A DNA stretch of 64,000 bases from Amycolatopsis bartoniae (GCF_014191255.1 NZ_JACHWH010000003.1:129501-193500), one strand, 5' to 3'; numbered from the stretch's first letter, positions 34,100 to 42,957 are shown. Translations and numbers: made by a program. Notes: generated from the sequence alone by a model not told the origin.

Positions 34100-34757
34100 A
34101 GTACAGCTCGTGCCGGTAGGAGTGCTCCAGCATCGCGCCGATTTCGCCGAGGTGGTCGCCGAGCGTGCCGGCCATCTTCGCGGCGCTCTCGGCGACCATC
34201 AGGGACCCGAGGTCGCCGCCGAGGGTGACTGCCTCCGCGAGGCCTCGCTGGTCGCCCTCCCACAGCTTCGCCCGGACCACCGCCTTGCCGCACTGCGAGA
34301 ACACCTCACGCACCCGGACAACCGTCGCCAGCACGGCCGGTTTACCCTCCGCGCTCAGCATGCCCAGCAGCTCCGGGTCGTCGGTGACGAACGCGTCCCC
34401 GTTCACACGCACCGCCTCGCGCAGGCCCGGCACGAGGAACATCAAACCCACCGCCGGGTTCCGGCTGAGGTTCTCGAACGAGTCGGCGAGCTTGTTGCCC
34501 GGCCGGTCGGGCACGGCCAGCGTCCACGGATCGAGCACCCGCACCGAACCCGGCGGGTCACCCCGCGGGCTGCAGTCCAGCTGCCCGTTCTCGTCGCAGG
34601 TCGACACCACGAAGAACGTGCTGTGCGCGATGAACCGGGTGGCGAACTCACCCAGGTAGGACGACTTCTTCTCCGCGATGAACGGCATCGGGTGACCGAT
34701 GACCTCGCGCACGCGCGTCAGGTCGATCGGCTGGTAACGGTCGGCGGCGGTGCTCAC
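34098..34757 (-). CDS. PPOX-type FMN flavoprotein (MSMEG_1061 family)
   Basis: A 219-residue pyridoxamine-5'-phosphate oxidase-fold protein. AHSTFFVVSTCDENGQLDCSPRGD (about 44-67) and PDRPGNKLADSFENLSRNPAVGLMFL (about 83-108) are the FMN-binding elements of the MSMEG_1061 group. It probably acts as a flavin- or F420-dependent reductase of unknown substrate. It lies 14 bp after the PDR-type oxidoreductase gene, so is the third gene of the iron-box operon. Confidence 0.87.
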   Translation of the reverse strand: MSTAADRYQPIDLTRVREVIGHPMPFIAEKKSSYLGEFATRFIAHSTFFVVSTCDENGQLDCSPRGDPPGSVRVLDPWTLAVPDRPGNKLADSFENLSRNPAVGLMFLVPGLREAVRVNGDAFVTDDPELLGMLSAEGKPAVLATVVRVREVFSQCGKAVVRAKLWEGDQRGLAEAVTLGGDLGSLMVAESAAKMAGTLGDHLGEIGAMLEHSYRHELY

Positions 34758-34771
34758 GATGACTGCTCCTC

Positions 34772-35713
34772 TCAGACGTCGAGCACGAGACGGGGACTGA
34801 CGGCCCGGGACACGCAGAGGTACATCCGGTCCCCGGCGGCTCTGTCCTGTTCGGACAGAATGTCGTCACGGTGTTCGGGAACCCCTTCCAGAACACGGGT
34901 TTCGCACGTGCCGCACACGCCTTCACGGCACGATCCGGCCACGGGCAACCCGGCGTCCTGCAGCGCGCCGAGGATGCTGCGGTCCGGCGGCACGGTGACG
35001 GTGCGGTTCGAGCGGGCGCACACCACCTCCACCGCGGTGTCCGGCCGGGGCGGCTTCGGCCGGGGCCGGAAGCGTTCGAGGTGCAGCGCGCCGGGACGCC
35101 AGTGCGCGCACGCCTTTTCGACCGCGGTGAGCAGCGGCTCCGGACCGCAGGCGTAGACGTCGGTGTCCTCGCGCGGCTGCCCGAGCCACTCGTCGAGCGG
35201 GATCAGCCCGGCCTCGTCCTCCGGGTACACCGACACGTGGTCGCCGTAGGGCCGCAGCTCGTCGAGGAACGCCATCGACGCGGCGCGCCGCCCGCCGTAC
35301 AGCAGGTGCCACGGCACGCCCCACTCGGCGGCCTGGTGCACCATCGGCAGGATCGGCGTGATCCCGATGCCGCCCGCGACGAACAGGTGCGCGGCCGCGC
35401 GGGAGAACCCGAAGTTGTCCCGCGGCGCCCGCACCCGCACCGGCTGGCCGGGCCGCAGGAACGCGTGCACGTACTCCGAACCGCCCCGGCTGGCGCGCTC
35501 GCGCAGCACGCCGATGCGGTAGCACGAGCGGTCTTCCGGTGAACCGCAGAGCGAGTACTGCCGCGCGATTCCCGTGGGCAGCACGAGTTCGATGTGCGCG
35601 CCGGGCCGCCACGGCGGCAGCGGCCCGCCGCGGGGGTCGGCCAGTTCGACCGACACCACGCCGGCGGCCTCCCACCTCAGCTGCCGCACGATGGTGTCGA
35701 GTTCCGTGATCAT
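34772..35713 (-). CDS. PDR/VanB family flavin reductase with C-terminal 2Fe-2S domain
   Basis: A 313-residue phthalate-dioxygenase-reductase-type protein: flavin-binding barrel (RQYSLCGSP about 51-59), NAD-binding domain (HLFVAGGIGITPI about 108-120, VYACGPEPLL about 186) and a plant-type ferredoxin domain with CREGVCGTCETR near residue 264 and a final Cys near 298. It passes electrons from NAD(P)H via FMN to the iron-sulfur cluster. No oxygenase component is adjacent. It lies 28 bp downstream of the truncated siderophore-interacting protein gene and behind an iron box, so a role in ferric-chelate reduction is possible. Confidence 0.9.
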   Translation of the reverse strand: MITELDTIVRQLRWEAAGVVSVELADPRGGPLPPWRPGAHIELVLPTGIARQYSLCGSPEDRSCYRIGVLRERASRGGSEYVHAFLRPGQPVRVRAPRDNFGFSRAAAHLFVAGGIGITPILPMVHQAAEWGVPWHLLYGGRRAASMAFLDELRPYGDHVSVYPEDEAGLIPLDEWLGQPREDTDVYACGPEPLLTAVEKACAHWRPGALHLERFRPRPKPPRPDTAVEVVCARSNRTVTVPPDRSILGALQDAGLPVAGSCREGVCGTCETRVLEGVPEHRDDILSEQDRAAGDRMYLCVSRAVSPRLVLDV

Positions 35714-35741
35714 GGATGTTTTCCTTTCCGTACAGGGGTTT

Positions 35742-36266
35742 TCAGCCGGGCGCCGACCAGCCGCGCCGCCAGTAGCCGACGAAGGCGATGGCGGACTTCG
35801 GCACGCCGCGTTCCCGGTTGAGGAACCGGCGGGCGCCCGTCACCAGCCCGCTCTCGCCCGCGATCCACGCGTAGTCCGGAGCCGGCAGCGCGGCGTGCGT
35901 GAGCTCGGCGAGGGCCGGCTGACCCGGCCGGGCGCCGTTCTCGCGAACCAGCCACTGAACGTCCACTCCGGACGGTGCGCCGACCTCGCGGACGTCGGAT
36001 TTCGCGGGGACTTCGAGGAACACCGTCACCACCAGGTCCGCGGGCGCGGACTCCAGGACCGCCAGCGCCGCGGGAACCCCGCTCTCGTCGGCCGCGATCA
36101 GCTGCCGGGCGCCGGACTGGTCGCGCCCGGGTGGTGGGAAACCGGCCAGTTCCGGCTCGCCCAGCGTGATCGTGACGAAGTGCTCCGACGTGCGCTCGTT
36201 GCGCACGACCTCCGCGCGCAGCAGCCGCCGGGTGGCGGGTGCCTGGCGCTGGGGCAGCAGGGACAT
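35742..36266 (-). CDS. Siderophore-interacting protein homologue with internal deletion
   Basis: A 174-residue member of the SIP (ViuB-like ferric-siderophore reductase) family, where 250-280 residues are usual. The N-terminal strand region (RAEVVRNERTSEHFVTITL) and the C-terminal NAD(P)H-binding half (LIAADESGVPAALAVLE, then YAWIAGESGLVTGARRFL and the signature FVGYWRRG) are present. About 90-100 residues that should hold the flavin-binding barrel (the RxYTxR region) are missing between GFPPPGRDQ and SGARQLIAAD. The frame stays open, so a shortened protein may be made. ATG 36266 follows an iron box directly. First gene of an operon with a flavoreductase. Confidence 0.82.
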   Translation of the reverse strand: MSLLPQRQAPATRRLLRAEVVRNERTSEHFVTITLGEPELAGFPPPGRDQSGARQLIAADESGVPAALAVLESAPADLVVTVFLEVPAKSDVREVGAPSGVDVQWLVRENGARPGQPALAELTHAALPAPDYAWIAGESGLVTGARRFLNRERGVPKSAIAFVGYWRRGWSAPG

Positions 36267-36282
36267 GGCCGCCGCCTTTCCT

Positions 36283-36297
36283 GTTAGGCTCACCTAA
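36283..36297 (-). promoter_or_regulatory. Iron box (DmdR/IdeR-type operator)
   Basis: On the minus strand this reads TTAGGTGAGCCTAAC, a close match to the actinobacterial iron-box consensus TTAGGTTAGGCTAACCTAA. It ends 16 bases before the SIP start codon, so iron-loaded DmdR/IdeR should repress the SIP-PDR-PPOX operon. Confidence 0.8.
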
Positions 36298-36299
36298 GA

Positions 36300-36315
36300 G
36301 AAACGGTACTGTTTC
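36300..36315. promoter_or_regulatory. Inverted repeat, probable TetR operator
   Basis: GAAACGGTACTGTTTC has 5-bp outer arms (GAAAC and GTTTC) and a near-palindromic centre. It abuts the iron box and resembles sites of AcrR-like TetR regulators. The TetR gene at 36364-36936 is the obvious candidate to bind it. Confidence 0.6.
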
Positions 36316-36363
36316 GTACTCTTAGTTGGCAAGCGCCTGCTGAGAATCCGCTGAAAGCGCAGG

Positions 36364-36936
36364 TCAGGGCTGGGTGAACAGGGGCACGACGACCTCGTCG
36401 ACGAAACGCACGAGGTACTCGTCGGTGAGCGGCTCCTGCTGCGGCAGGAGCTGGTTGGTCATGATGCCTTCGCACAGCGGGTGGAGCCAGGCCAGGTCGG
36501 CACCGGGGCGGATGCCGGCGCCGCCGCGCCAGCGGTCGGCCAGGCCCAGCCACATGCTGTCGTGTGGACCCGCGATCTGGCGCTGCATCTCCTCCGACAG
36601 CGCCTCGTCCCGGCGGCTGGCCTCGACGAGGAACTGCAGCGCCGCGAGGTTGTCGTCGAGCCAGCGCTTGACGAGCCGCAGGCCGAACAGCACGTCCTCG
36701 CGGAAGTCGCCGTGCTCGGGCAGTTCGAACGGGACCGGGATGCGCCGCCGCACGGCGGCGACGAGCAGCTCGGGTTTGCTGGCCCAGCGGCGGTAGAGCG
36801 TCGCCTTGGAGGCACCGGACCGGGCGGCCACCGCGTCGACCGTCACGCGGTCGAAGCCCTGCTCCATCATGAGCTCGAAGGCGACGGCGAGGATCTCGTC
36901 CTCTCGTTCGGGGGAGAGGCGGGAACGGGGCGGCAT
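36364..36936 (-). CDS. TetR family transcriptional regulator
   Basis: A 190-residue TetR regulator beginning at ATG 36936 (MPPRSRLSPE). The helix-turn-helix reads VTVDAVAARSGASKATLYRRWASKPELL (about 29-56). The C-terminal ligand domain resembles the group with a TetR_C_16-like helical fold (WLHPLCEGIMTNQLL). The open frame further upstream has no support. It lies 97 bp upstream of the SIP operon in the same direction, with a palindrome in that gap. Confidence 0.9.
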   Translation of the reverse strand: MPPRSRLSPEREDEILAVAFELMMEQGFDRVTVDAVAARSGASKATLYRRWASKPELLVAAVRRRIPVPFELPEHGDFREDVLFGLRLVKRWLDDNLAALQFLVEASRRDEALSEEMQRQIAGPHDSMWLGLADRWRGGAGIRPGADLAWLHPLCEGIMTNQLLPQQEPLTDEYLVRFVDEVVVPLFTQP

Positions 36937-37180
36937 CGCGGGAAGCCTAACAGCGCGGACGCATGCCTTGCCCGATCGGCTCGCGGGCCGTTCCCTTCCC
37001 GAGCCTCCACCGCCCGGAAACCGGCTCTTCCGCTGCCGGCCAACCACCGGAACCAGCGTCGTCCGCGACCGTGATCGAAGCGGGCCGGGCGGGGGCCGAG
37101 CGGGTCTGAGACCGGCGCTCGGTCACCTTGCCGGGTGCGCCTCGGCCGCGGAAGCTCGCGGCCGAGGCGGCGAGCGAGCC

Positions 37181-38041
37181 CTACTCCCGCACCTGGCCGA
37201 CCCCGGCCCAGTAGAACGGGCGCACCGACTCAGCCTTCAGCTTCGGGAACAGCGTCTCCACCGCGTCGGGGCGCCAGTCCGTCAGGTGGACGATCCCGGG
37301 CGGGACGAGGTCCATCCCGTCGAACCAGGACTCGAACTCCGCCCGGTCCCGCAGCCACGCCGGGTTCTGCGTGTTGCGGTAGGACTCCGCCAGCGCACTG
37401 ATCTGCGCGGCGCCCTCGGCCGGGGCGTCGTCGGTGGTGATGTGGCTCGCCGCCCACCAGCTGCCGGGCGCGAGCTTGCGGCGGTAGCGCGCGACGATGC
37501 CCGGCACGTCGTCCCCGCCGCCCACGAAGTGCAGCACCGACACCATCAGCACGCACACCGGCTTCGAGAAGTCGATCAGCTTCCGCGTGACGGGGCTGGC
37601 GAAGATGTCCTCCGGGTCACGCAGGTCCGCGCGCACAACGCCCGCCCACTTCGTGATGCCCTGCCGGTCCAGGATGATCTCCGAGTGCGCCACCGCGACG
37701 GGCTCGTAGTCGACGTACACCACCCGCGCTTCCTCACCCGGCGCGTGCTCGCGCACGATCTCGTGCACGTTCCCCACCGTCGGCACGCCGGAACCGAGGT
37801 CGAGGAACTGCCGGATCCCCGCGTCCAGCGCGGCCCGCACGACGCGGCCCAGCCACTGCCGGTTGGACATCGCCAGCGGTTTGATCAGCGGGAACTGCCG
37901 GTCCGCCTTCTCCCCGAAGATCTGGTCCACCACGTAGTTGGTGGTACCGCCGAGGTACCAGTCGTAGATCCGCGCGGAGCTCGGCTTGTCCAGGTCGACC
38001 TGTCTGGGTGCTTCCGGCGCGTGTTCGGCGTTGCTGGTCAC
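37181..38041 (-). CDS. SAM-dependent methyltransferase, SAV2177/Methyltransf_19 family
   Basis: A 286-residue protein of the actinomycete-specific family formerly DUF574. Family signatures: KPSSARIYDWYLGGTTNY near residue 19, FLDLGSGVPTVGNVHEI (SAM-binding motif I, about 79-95), VVYVDYEPVAVAHS, and ADLRDPEDI. Substrate unknown; genomes often hold many copies. The GTG start at 38041 overlaps the LacI stop codon (GTGA), with GGAG upstream, so it is cotranscribed with the LacI gene, though a functional link to the catabolic operon is not evident. Confidence 0.9.
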   Translation of the reverse strand: MTSNAEHAPEAPRQVDLDKPSSARIYDWYLGGTTNYVVDQIFGEKADRQFPLIKPLAMSNRQWLGRVVRAALDAGIRQFLDLGSGVPTVGNVHEIVREHAPGEEARVVYVDYEPVAVAHSEIILDRQGITKWAGVVRADLRDPEDIFASPVTRKLIDFSKPVCVLMVSVLHFVGGGDDVPGIVARYRRKLAPGSWWAASHITTDDAPAEGAAQISALAESYRNTQNPAWLRDRAEFESWFDGMDLVPPGIVHLTDWRPDAVETLFPKLKAESVRPFYWAGVGQVRE

Positions 38042-39138
38042 TTCCGCTCCTCGCGGGCTAGGTCCTCCTGAGGGGAAGCAGGATAGCGTGCCGTCGATTC
38101 GCGGACGACGAGCTTCGCCTTCAGCTGCACGTGCTGCGGCGAACGGTTCGCCGACCCGGCCAGGCGGTCGAGCAGCTGCCTGCCCGCGCGGGCCCCGAGG
38201 TCGTACGTCGGCTGCTCCACGATCGTCAGTTCCGGGCGCACCAACGTGGTCCACGGCTCGTCGTCGAACCCGACCAGCGACAGGTCCGCCGGCATCGACA
38301 ACCCCCTGTCCTGCGCCGCGCGGTAGGCGCCGGACGCGAGCACGTTGTCGGTGCACAGCACGGCCGTCGGTGGTACCGCCGAATCGAGCAATGAAGTCAT
38401 GGCGTCGTAAGCGGATTCCCGCTCGTAGCGCGCCGGGGCCACCAGCCGCTCGTCGATCTCGATGCCCGCCGCCTGCAGGGCCCGCACGTACCCGCGAAGC
38501 CGGACGGCGCTGGGAAAGAGGCCGCGACGGCGGCTGCCCGAGCGGACGCGCGCGAGCTGGTCGCCCGCCTCCGTGATCACGCCGATCCGCCGGTGCCCCA
38601 GCTCCAGCAGGTGCGCCACCGCCTCCGCGGCCGCGTGCTCGTTGTCGATCGTGATGGTGTCGGCGTCGGGCACCCCGGTGACCTGCCGGTCGAGCAGCAC
38701 GACGGGCACGCCGACGTCCATGGCGTGCTTGAGGTGCGCCCCGTCGCCGGGCTGCGCCGCGGCGACGATCATCCCGTCCACGCGTTTCTCCGACATCACG
38801 GTGACCGCGCGCTGCTCGGCCTCCCGCGTGCCGCCCGTGTTGGCGAGCAGCACCTCGAAGCCCGCGGGCGAGGTCACGTCCGTGATGCCCCGCAGCGCGG
38901 TGGCGAAGAACGGGTTCGCGACATCGGTGACCACCACGCCGATCGTCTGCGTCGAACCGGTGACCATGCTGCGCGCCAGCCCGTTGGTGCGGTACCCGAG
39001 CTCGGCCGCGGCGGCGAGCACGCGCTCCCGGGTGCGGTCGCTGACCTGCCCGTAACCGCCGAGCGCGCGCCCCGCGGTCGCGGTGGACACGCCCGCCGCC
39101 CGCGCCACGTCGATCAGCGACGCACCGTGCGTGCTCAC
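38038..39138 (-). CDS. LacI family transcriptional regulator
   Basis: A 366-residue LacI/GalR regulator. The N-terminal domain SLIDVARAAGVSTATAGRALGG and hinge YRTNGLARSMVTG are followed by a periplasmic-binding-protein-like core (IGVVVTDVANPFFATALRGI, VDGMIVAAAQ, SLVGFDDEPWTTLVRPELT). GTG start at 39138. It is divergent from the hydantoinase/GGT operon; two perfect 14-bp palindromes between them are the likely operators, making this its repressor. The inducer is probably the operon's substrate. Confidence 0.93.
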   Translation of the reverse strand: MSTHGASLIDVARAAGVSTATAGRALGGYGQVSDRTRERVLAAAAELGYRTNGLARSMVTGSTQTIGVVVTDVANPFFATALRGITDVTSPAGFEVLLANTGGTREAEQRAVTVMSEKRVDGMIVAAAQPGDGAHLKHAMDVGVPVVLLDRQVTGVPDADTITIDNEHAAAEAVAHLLELGHRRIGVITEAGDQLARVRSGSRRRGLFPSAVRLRGYVRALQAAGIEIDERLVAPARYERESAYDAMTSLLDSAVPPTAVLCTDNVLASGAYRAAQDRGLSMPADLSLVGFDDEPWTTLVRPELTIVEQPTYDLGARAGRQLLDRLAGSANRSPQHVQLKAKLVVRESTARYPASPQEDLAREERK

Positions 39139-39200
39139 CCGGCAGCCTCCTCGGTCACGGGCCTTTTACGGCCCAGGTCTTGACCGAGAGTACTACCGGC

Positions 39201-39214
39201 TGAGAACCTTCTCA
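39201..39214. promoter_or_regulatory. LacI-type operator 1
   Basis: TGAGAACCTTCTCA, a perfect inverted repeat with 6-bp arms and a 2-bp centre, in the gap between the LacI gene and hyuA. Confidence 0.85.
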
Positions 39215-39236
39215 TCCAACAGCTACTGAGAAGGTT

Positions 39237-39250
39237 CTCATTCCTGGAGC
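39237..39250. promoter_or_regulatory. LacI-type operator 2
   Basis: TGAGAAGGTTCTCA is the reverse complement of operator 1, centred 36 bases away and 13 bases before the hyuA start codon. Two sites on one promoter suggest cooperative or looped repression. Confidence 0.85.
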
Positions 39251-39262
39251 GAGGCCCAGCAC

Positions 39263-41308
39263 ATGACACTTCGGATCGGTGTCGACACCGGTGGCACGTT
39301 CACCGACGTCTGCGCCCTGGACGAGCAGACCGGCCGCTTCTTCGTGCGCAAGGTCGCCAGCACGCCCGACGACCCCGGCCGCGCCATCGTGACGGGGGTT
39401 TCGCAGCTGCTCGACGAGATGGGCGGGCGCGACCTCGGCGAGGTCGGCTACTTCGCCCACGGCACCACGGTGGGCACGAACGCGCTGCTCACCGGGCGCG
39501 GGGCGCGCACCGGCCTGCTCACCACGGCCGGGTTCCGCGACCTGCTGGAGCTGGGCCGTGGCCGGCGGCCGTCGCTGTACGACCTGCAGGCCGACAAGCC
39601 CGCCGCGCTGGTGCCGCGCGACCGCAGGCTGGAGGTGGCCGAGCGCGTGAGGCACGACGGCCGGGTCGAGCGCGCGCTCGACGAGGACGAGGTTCGCGCG
39701 CTGGCCCGCCGGCTGCGGGAGCAGGGCGTCGAGTCGGTCGCCGTCTGCTTCCTCTACAGCTTCGTGCACCCCGGGCACGAGCGGGCGGTGGAGCGGATCC
39801 TCGCCGAGGAGCTGCCCGGCGTGCACGTCTCGGTGTCCTCCGCCGTGCTGCCCGAGTTCCGCGAGTACGAGCGACTGTCCACAGTGGTCGTCAACGCCTA
39901 CATCGGACCGGTCGTGGCGCGCTACCTCGCGCGGCTGCGGACGAGGCTGGCCGAGCTCGGCCTGCGGGCGACGCCGCACGTGACCCAGTCCAACGGCGGC
40001 ATCATCCCGTTCGAGGCCGCCGAGCGGATGCCGTCGCGCATGGTGCTGTCCGGCCCGAGCACGGGCGTGGTCGGCGCGGCCGAGATCGCCCGCGCCGCGG
40101 GATTTCCGGACGTCATCACGTTCGACGTGGGCGGCACGTCGTCGGACGTCTCCCTCGTGCAGGACGGCGTGCCGAAGGCGGCCAACGGCACGGAGATCGA
40201 CGGCAGGCCCGTGCGGGCGCCGATGCTCGACATCCACACCGTCGGCGCCGGCGGCGGTTCGATCGCGTGGATCGACGCGGGCGGCGCGCTCAAGGTCGGC
40301 CCGGGCAGCGCAGGGGCTGACCCCGGTCCGGCCTGCTACGGCCGCGGCACCGAACCCACCGTCACCGACGCGAACGTGGTGCTGCGGGTGCTCAACCCCG
40401 AGTACCTGCTGGACGGGCAGATGAAGATCGACGCCGAGGCCGCGCGGACCGCGGTGTCCACTGTGGCCGGTCCACTCGGGATGGACGTGCTCGAAGCCGC
40501 GCAGGGCGTCATCCGCGTCGTCACCGCGAACATGGCCCGCGCGATCCGGGTCATCTCCGTGCAGCGCGGCTACGACCCGCGCGACTACGTGCTGGTGCCC
40601 TTCGGCGGAGCGGGCCCGCTGCACGCCGTCCGGCTCGCGCGGGAGCTGGGCATGAAAACGGTGCTGGTGCCCGAAACCCCCGGCGCGCAGTGCGCCGCCG
40701 GGCTGCTGATGACCGACATCCGCGCGGACTTCCTGCGGACCCACCTCACCGCGCCGGAGGAGTCCGTGGTGGCGGAGGTGTTCGCCGAGCTGGCGGAGTC
40801 GGCGACGGCGTGGCTGGCCGGGGAGGGCGTGCCCGCGGAGCACCGCCGCACCGAGCGGTGGGCCGAAATGCGGTACGCGGGCCAGAACTACGAGCTGCCC
40901 GTGCCGGTGCCCGAAGGGGAGGTCACCGCCGACACGATCACCCAGCTGACCAAGCGGTTCGCGGCCGAGCACGAGCGGCTCTACGGCTACTCCACGGCCG
41001 AGGACGAGGTCCAGGTGGTCACGTTCCGGCTGCGGGCGGTCGGCGAGGTCGCGCGGGCCGAGCTGCACCGCACGCCGCTCGGCGACGCCGACGCGAGCGC
41101 GGCCGTCCGCGCCACGCGAGAGGTCTACCTGCCCGAAAGCGACGGCTTCACCGAATGCCCGGTGTACGACCGGCGGCTGCTCGCGCCGGGGCACCGGATC
41201 GAAGGCCCGGCGGTCGTCGAGCAGATGGACACCACCACCCTGCTGCTGCCCGGGGACGTGGCCGTGGTCGACGAGCTGCGCAACCTGATCGTGGCGGTGG
41301 GCGAATGA
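39263..41308 (+). CDS. hyuA: Hydantoinase/oxoprolinase subunit A family protein
   Basis: A 681-residue ATP-dependent hydantoinase/acetophenone carboxylase-type subunit. RIGVDTGGTFTDVCALDE at the N-terminus is the ATP-binding phosphate loop of the actin-like fold; FAHGTTVGTNALLTG (about 71-85), SNGGIIPFEAAERMPSRMVLSGP and FDVGGTSSDVSLV follow. With the B subunit it opens cyclic amides such as 5-oxoproline or hydantoins at the cost of ATP. First gene of the LacI-controlled operon, directly after operator 2. The exact ring substrate is not readable. Confidence 0.93.
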   Translation: MTLRIGVDTGGTFTDVCALDEQTGRFFVRKVASTPDDPGRAIVTGVSQLLDEMGGRDLGEVGYFAHGTTVGTNALLTGRGARTGLLTTAGFRDLLELGRGRRPSLYDLQADKPAALVPRDRRLEVAERVRHDGRVERALDEDEVRALARRLREQGVESVAVCFLYSFVHPGHERAVERILAEELPGVHVSVSSAVLPEFREYERLSTVVVNAYIGPVVARYLARLRTRLAELGLRATPHVTQSNGGIIPFEAAERMPSRMVLSGPSTGVVGAAEIARAAGFPDVITFDVGGTSSDVSLVQDGVPKAANGTEIDGRPVRAPMLDIHTVGAGGGSIAWIDAGGALKVGPGSAGADPGPACYGRGTEPTVTDANVVLRVLNPEYLLDGQMKIDAEAARTAVSTVAGPLGMDVLEAAQGVIRVVTANMARAIRVISVQRGYDPRDYVLVPFGGAGPLHAVRLARELGMKTVLVPETPGAQCAAGLLMTDIRADFLRTHLTAPEESVVAEVFAELAESATAWLAGEGVPAEHRRTERWAEMRYAGQNYELPVPVPEGEVTADTITQLTKRFAAEHERLYGYSTAEDEVQVVTFRLRAVGEVARAELHRTPLGDADASAAVRATREVYLPESDGFTECPVYDRRLLAPGHRIEGPAVVEQMDTTTLLLPGDVAVVDELRNLIVAVGE

Positions 41309-41328
41309 ACGACGCAGGAGGAAACCCG

Positions 41329-42957
41329 ATGCAGGATCCCGTGCTGGTGGAGGTGATCGGCTCGGCGCTGTCGTCCATTGTGGAGGAAATGGGTGAGACG
41401 CTGGTGCGCGCCGCGTACTCCACCAACATCAAGGAGCGCCGCGACTGCACCGCGTCGGTGTTCGACGCGTGCGGCCGGATGCTCGCGCAGGACGAGGGCG
41501 GCTCGCCGCTGCACCTGGGCTCGCTGATGGGCATCGTCGACGAGATCACACGCCGCTACCCGGCGGGCACGATCGACGAGGGCGACACGTTCATCGGCAA
41601 CGACCCGTTCACCGGCGGCGGCTCGCACCTGCCGGACATCGTGCTGGTCTCGCCGGTGTTCACCGCCGGCGAGATCACCGCGTGGGTCGCGAACCTGGCG
41701 CACCACGCCGACTTCGGCGACCGCGGGCACGCGCACATCTTCCAGGAGGGCCTGCGCATCCCGCCGGTGCGGCTGATGCGCCGGGGCGAGCTGCAGACCG
41801 ACCTGTTCGAGCTGATCCTGCTCAACTGCCAGGTGCCGCACGAGCGCCGCGCCGACCTGCGGGCGCAGATCGCCGCGAACCGGCTCGCCGTCACCCGGTT
41901 CACCGAGCTGGCCGGGCGTTACGGTCGGGACACGCTGGTCGCCGCGAGCGAGGCGCTGCTGGACTACACCGAGCGGCGCACCCGCGCCGCGATCGCCAAG
42001 GTGCCGGACGGCACGTACGCGTTCACGGACCGCTTCGACTGCCCGGAACTGGACGAGGAGCTCGATCTCGGGGTGACCGTGACGGTCACCGGGGACGAGG
42101 CCGTCTTCGACTTCACCGCGCCACCCCAGGTCCGCGCGAGCGTGAACGTGGTCTGGACCGCCCTGCACGCGGCCGTCTACTACTCGCTCAAGACGCTGGT
42201 TGACCCCGACATCGTGCCCAACGCGGGGTTGCACCGGCCGGTCACGATCAACGCCCCGCGGGCCTCGGTGCTCAACTGCGTCGAACCCGCAGCCGTCAAC
42301 GGCCGCAGCGAGACCTGCCAGCGCGTGGTCGACCTGATCCACGGCGCGCTCGCCGCCGCGGTCCCCGAGACGGTCACCGCCGCGAGCAACGGCGCGAACA
42401 CCGGCGTGCACTTCTCCGGTGTGGACAGCCGGACCGGCCGCTACTTCGTCTACCTGGAGACGATCGGTGGCGGCTGCGGTGCGCGGCTGGGCAAGGACGG
42501 CATGGACGGCGTGCAGGTGCACATGACCAACACCAGCAACCTGCCGGTGGAGGCGCTGGAGACCGAGTACCCGCTGGTGGTCGAGGAGTACGCGCTCATC
42601 GACGGCTCCGGGGGCGACGGGCGCACGCGTGGCGGCATGGGCATCCGGCGCACCGTGCGCGTGGAGGAGGCCGACGTGCACTTCTGGCTCGACACCTCAC
42701 GGCAGCGCTCGCGCCCGTGGGGGTTGTTCGGCGGTGAGCCGGGGGAGCGGGCCGGAATGGAGCTTTCCAAGGGGGCGCAACCGATCGAGCACGGCTACAC
42801 CAGGCTCCAGCCGGGCGACCGCGTGTCGGTGCTGACCGCGGGCGCGGGTGGTTACGGGCCACCGTCCGAACGGGACGCCGAGCGGGTGCGGCGGGATGTG
42901 GCCGAGGGCCGCATCTCCGCCGAGCGGGCCCGCGAGGTGTACGGGGTGGAGTCGTGA
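41329..42957 (+). CDS. hyuB: Hydantoinase/oxoprolinase subunit B family protein
   Basis: A 542-residue B subunit. Signatures are GEMGETLVRAAYS-like residues near 20, STNIKERRDCTASVFD, the IGNDPFTGGGSHLPDIVLV block (about 89-107) and NGRSETCQRVVDLIHGAL. ATG 41329 is chosen because AGGAGGAAA lies just before it; an in-frame ATG at 41305 lacks a site. The last bases overlap the Gfo/Idh/MocA gene by 4 bp. It pairs with hyuA to make the ATP-dependent ring-opening enzyme. Confidence 0.93.
   Translation: MQDPVLVEVIGSALSSIVEEMGETLVRAAYSTNIKERRDCTASVFDACGRMLAQDEGGSPLHLGSLMGIVDEITRRYPAGTIDEGDTFIGNDPFTGGGSHLPDIVLVSPVFTAGEITAWVANLAHHADFGDRGHAHIFQEGLRIPPVRLMRRGELQTDLFELILLNCQVPHERRADLRAQIAANRLAVTRFTELAGRYGRDTLVAASEALLDYTERRTRAAIAKVPDGTYAFTDRFDCPELDEELDLGVTVTVTGDEAVFDFTAPPQVRASVNVVWTALHAAVYYSLKTLVDPDIVPNAGLHRPVTINAPRASVLNCVEPAAVNGRSETCQRVVDLIHGALAAAVPETVTAASNGANTGVHFSGVDSRTGRYFVYLETIGGGCGARLGKDGMDGVQVHMTNTSNLPVEALETEYPLVVEEYALIDGSGGDGRTRGGMGIRRTVRVEEADVHFWLDTSRQRSRPWGLFGGEPGERAGMELSKGAQPIEHGYTRLQPGDRVSVLTAGAGGYGPPSERDAERVRRDVAEGRISAERAREVYGVES

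Noticed and set aside
30970..34293. A 1107-codon minus-strand frame opposite the MarR and MFS-Ig genes
   Set aside because: Same GC-bias artefact; no domain is recognisable and the plus-strand genes are convincing.
36266..36293. GTG at 36293 as the start of the SIP gene
   Set aside because: It lies inside the iron box; ATG 36266 has a suitable upstream AGGAAAGG and the usual N-terminus.
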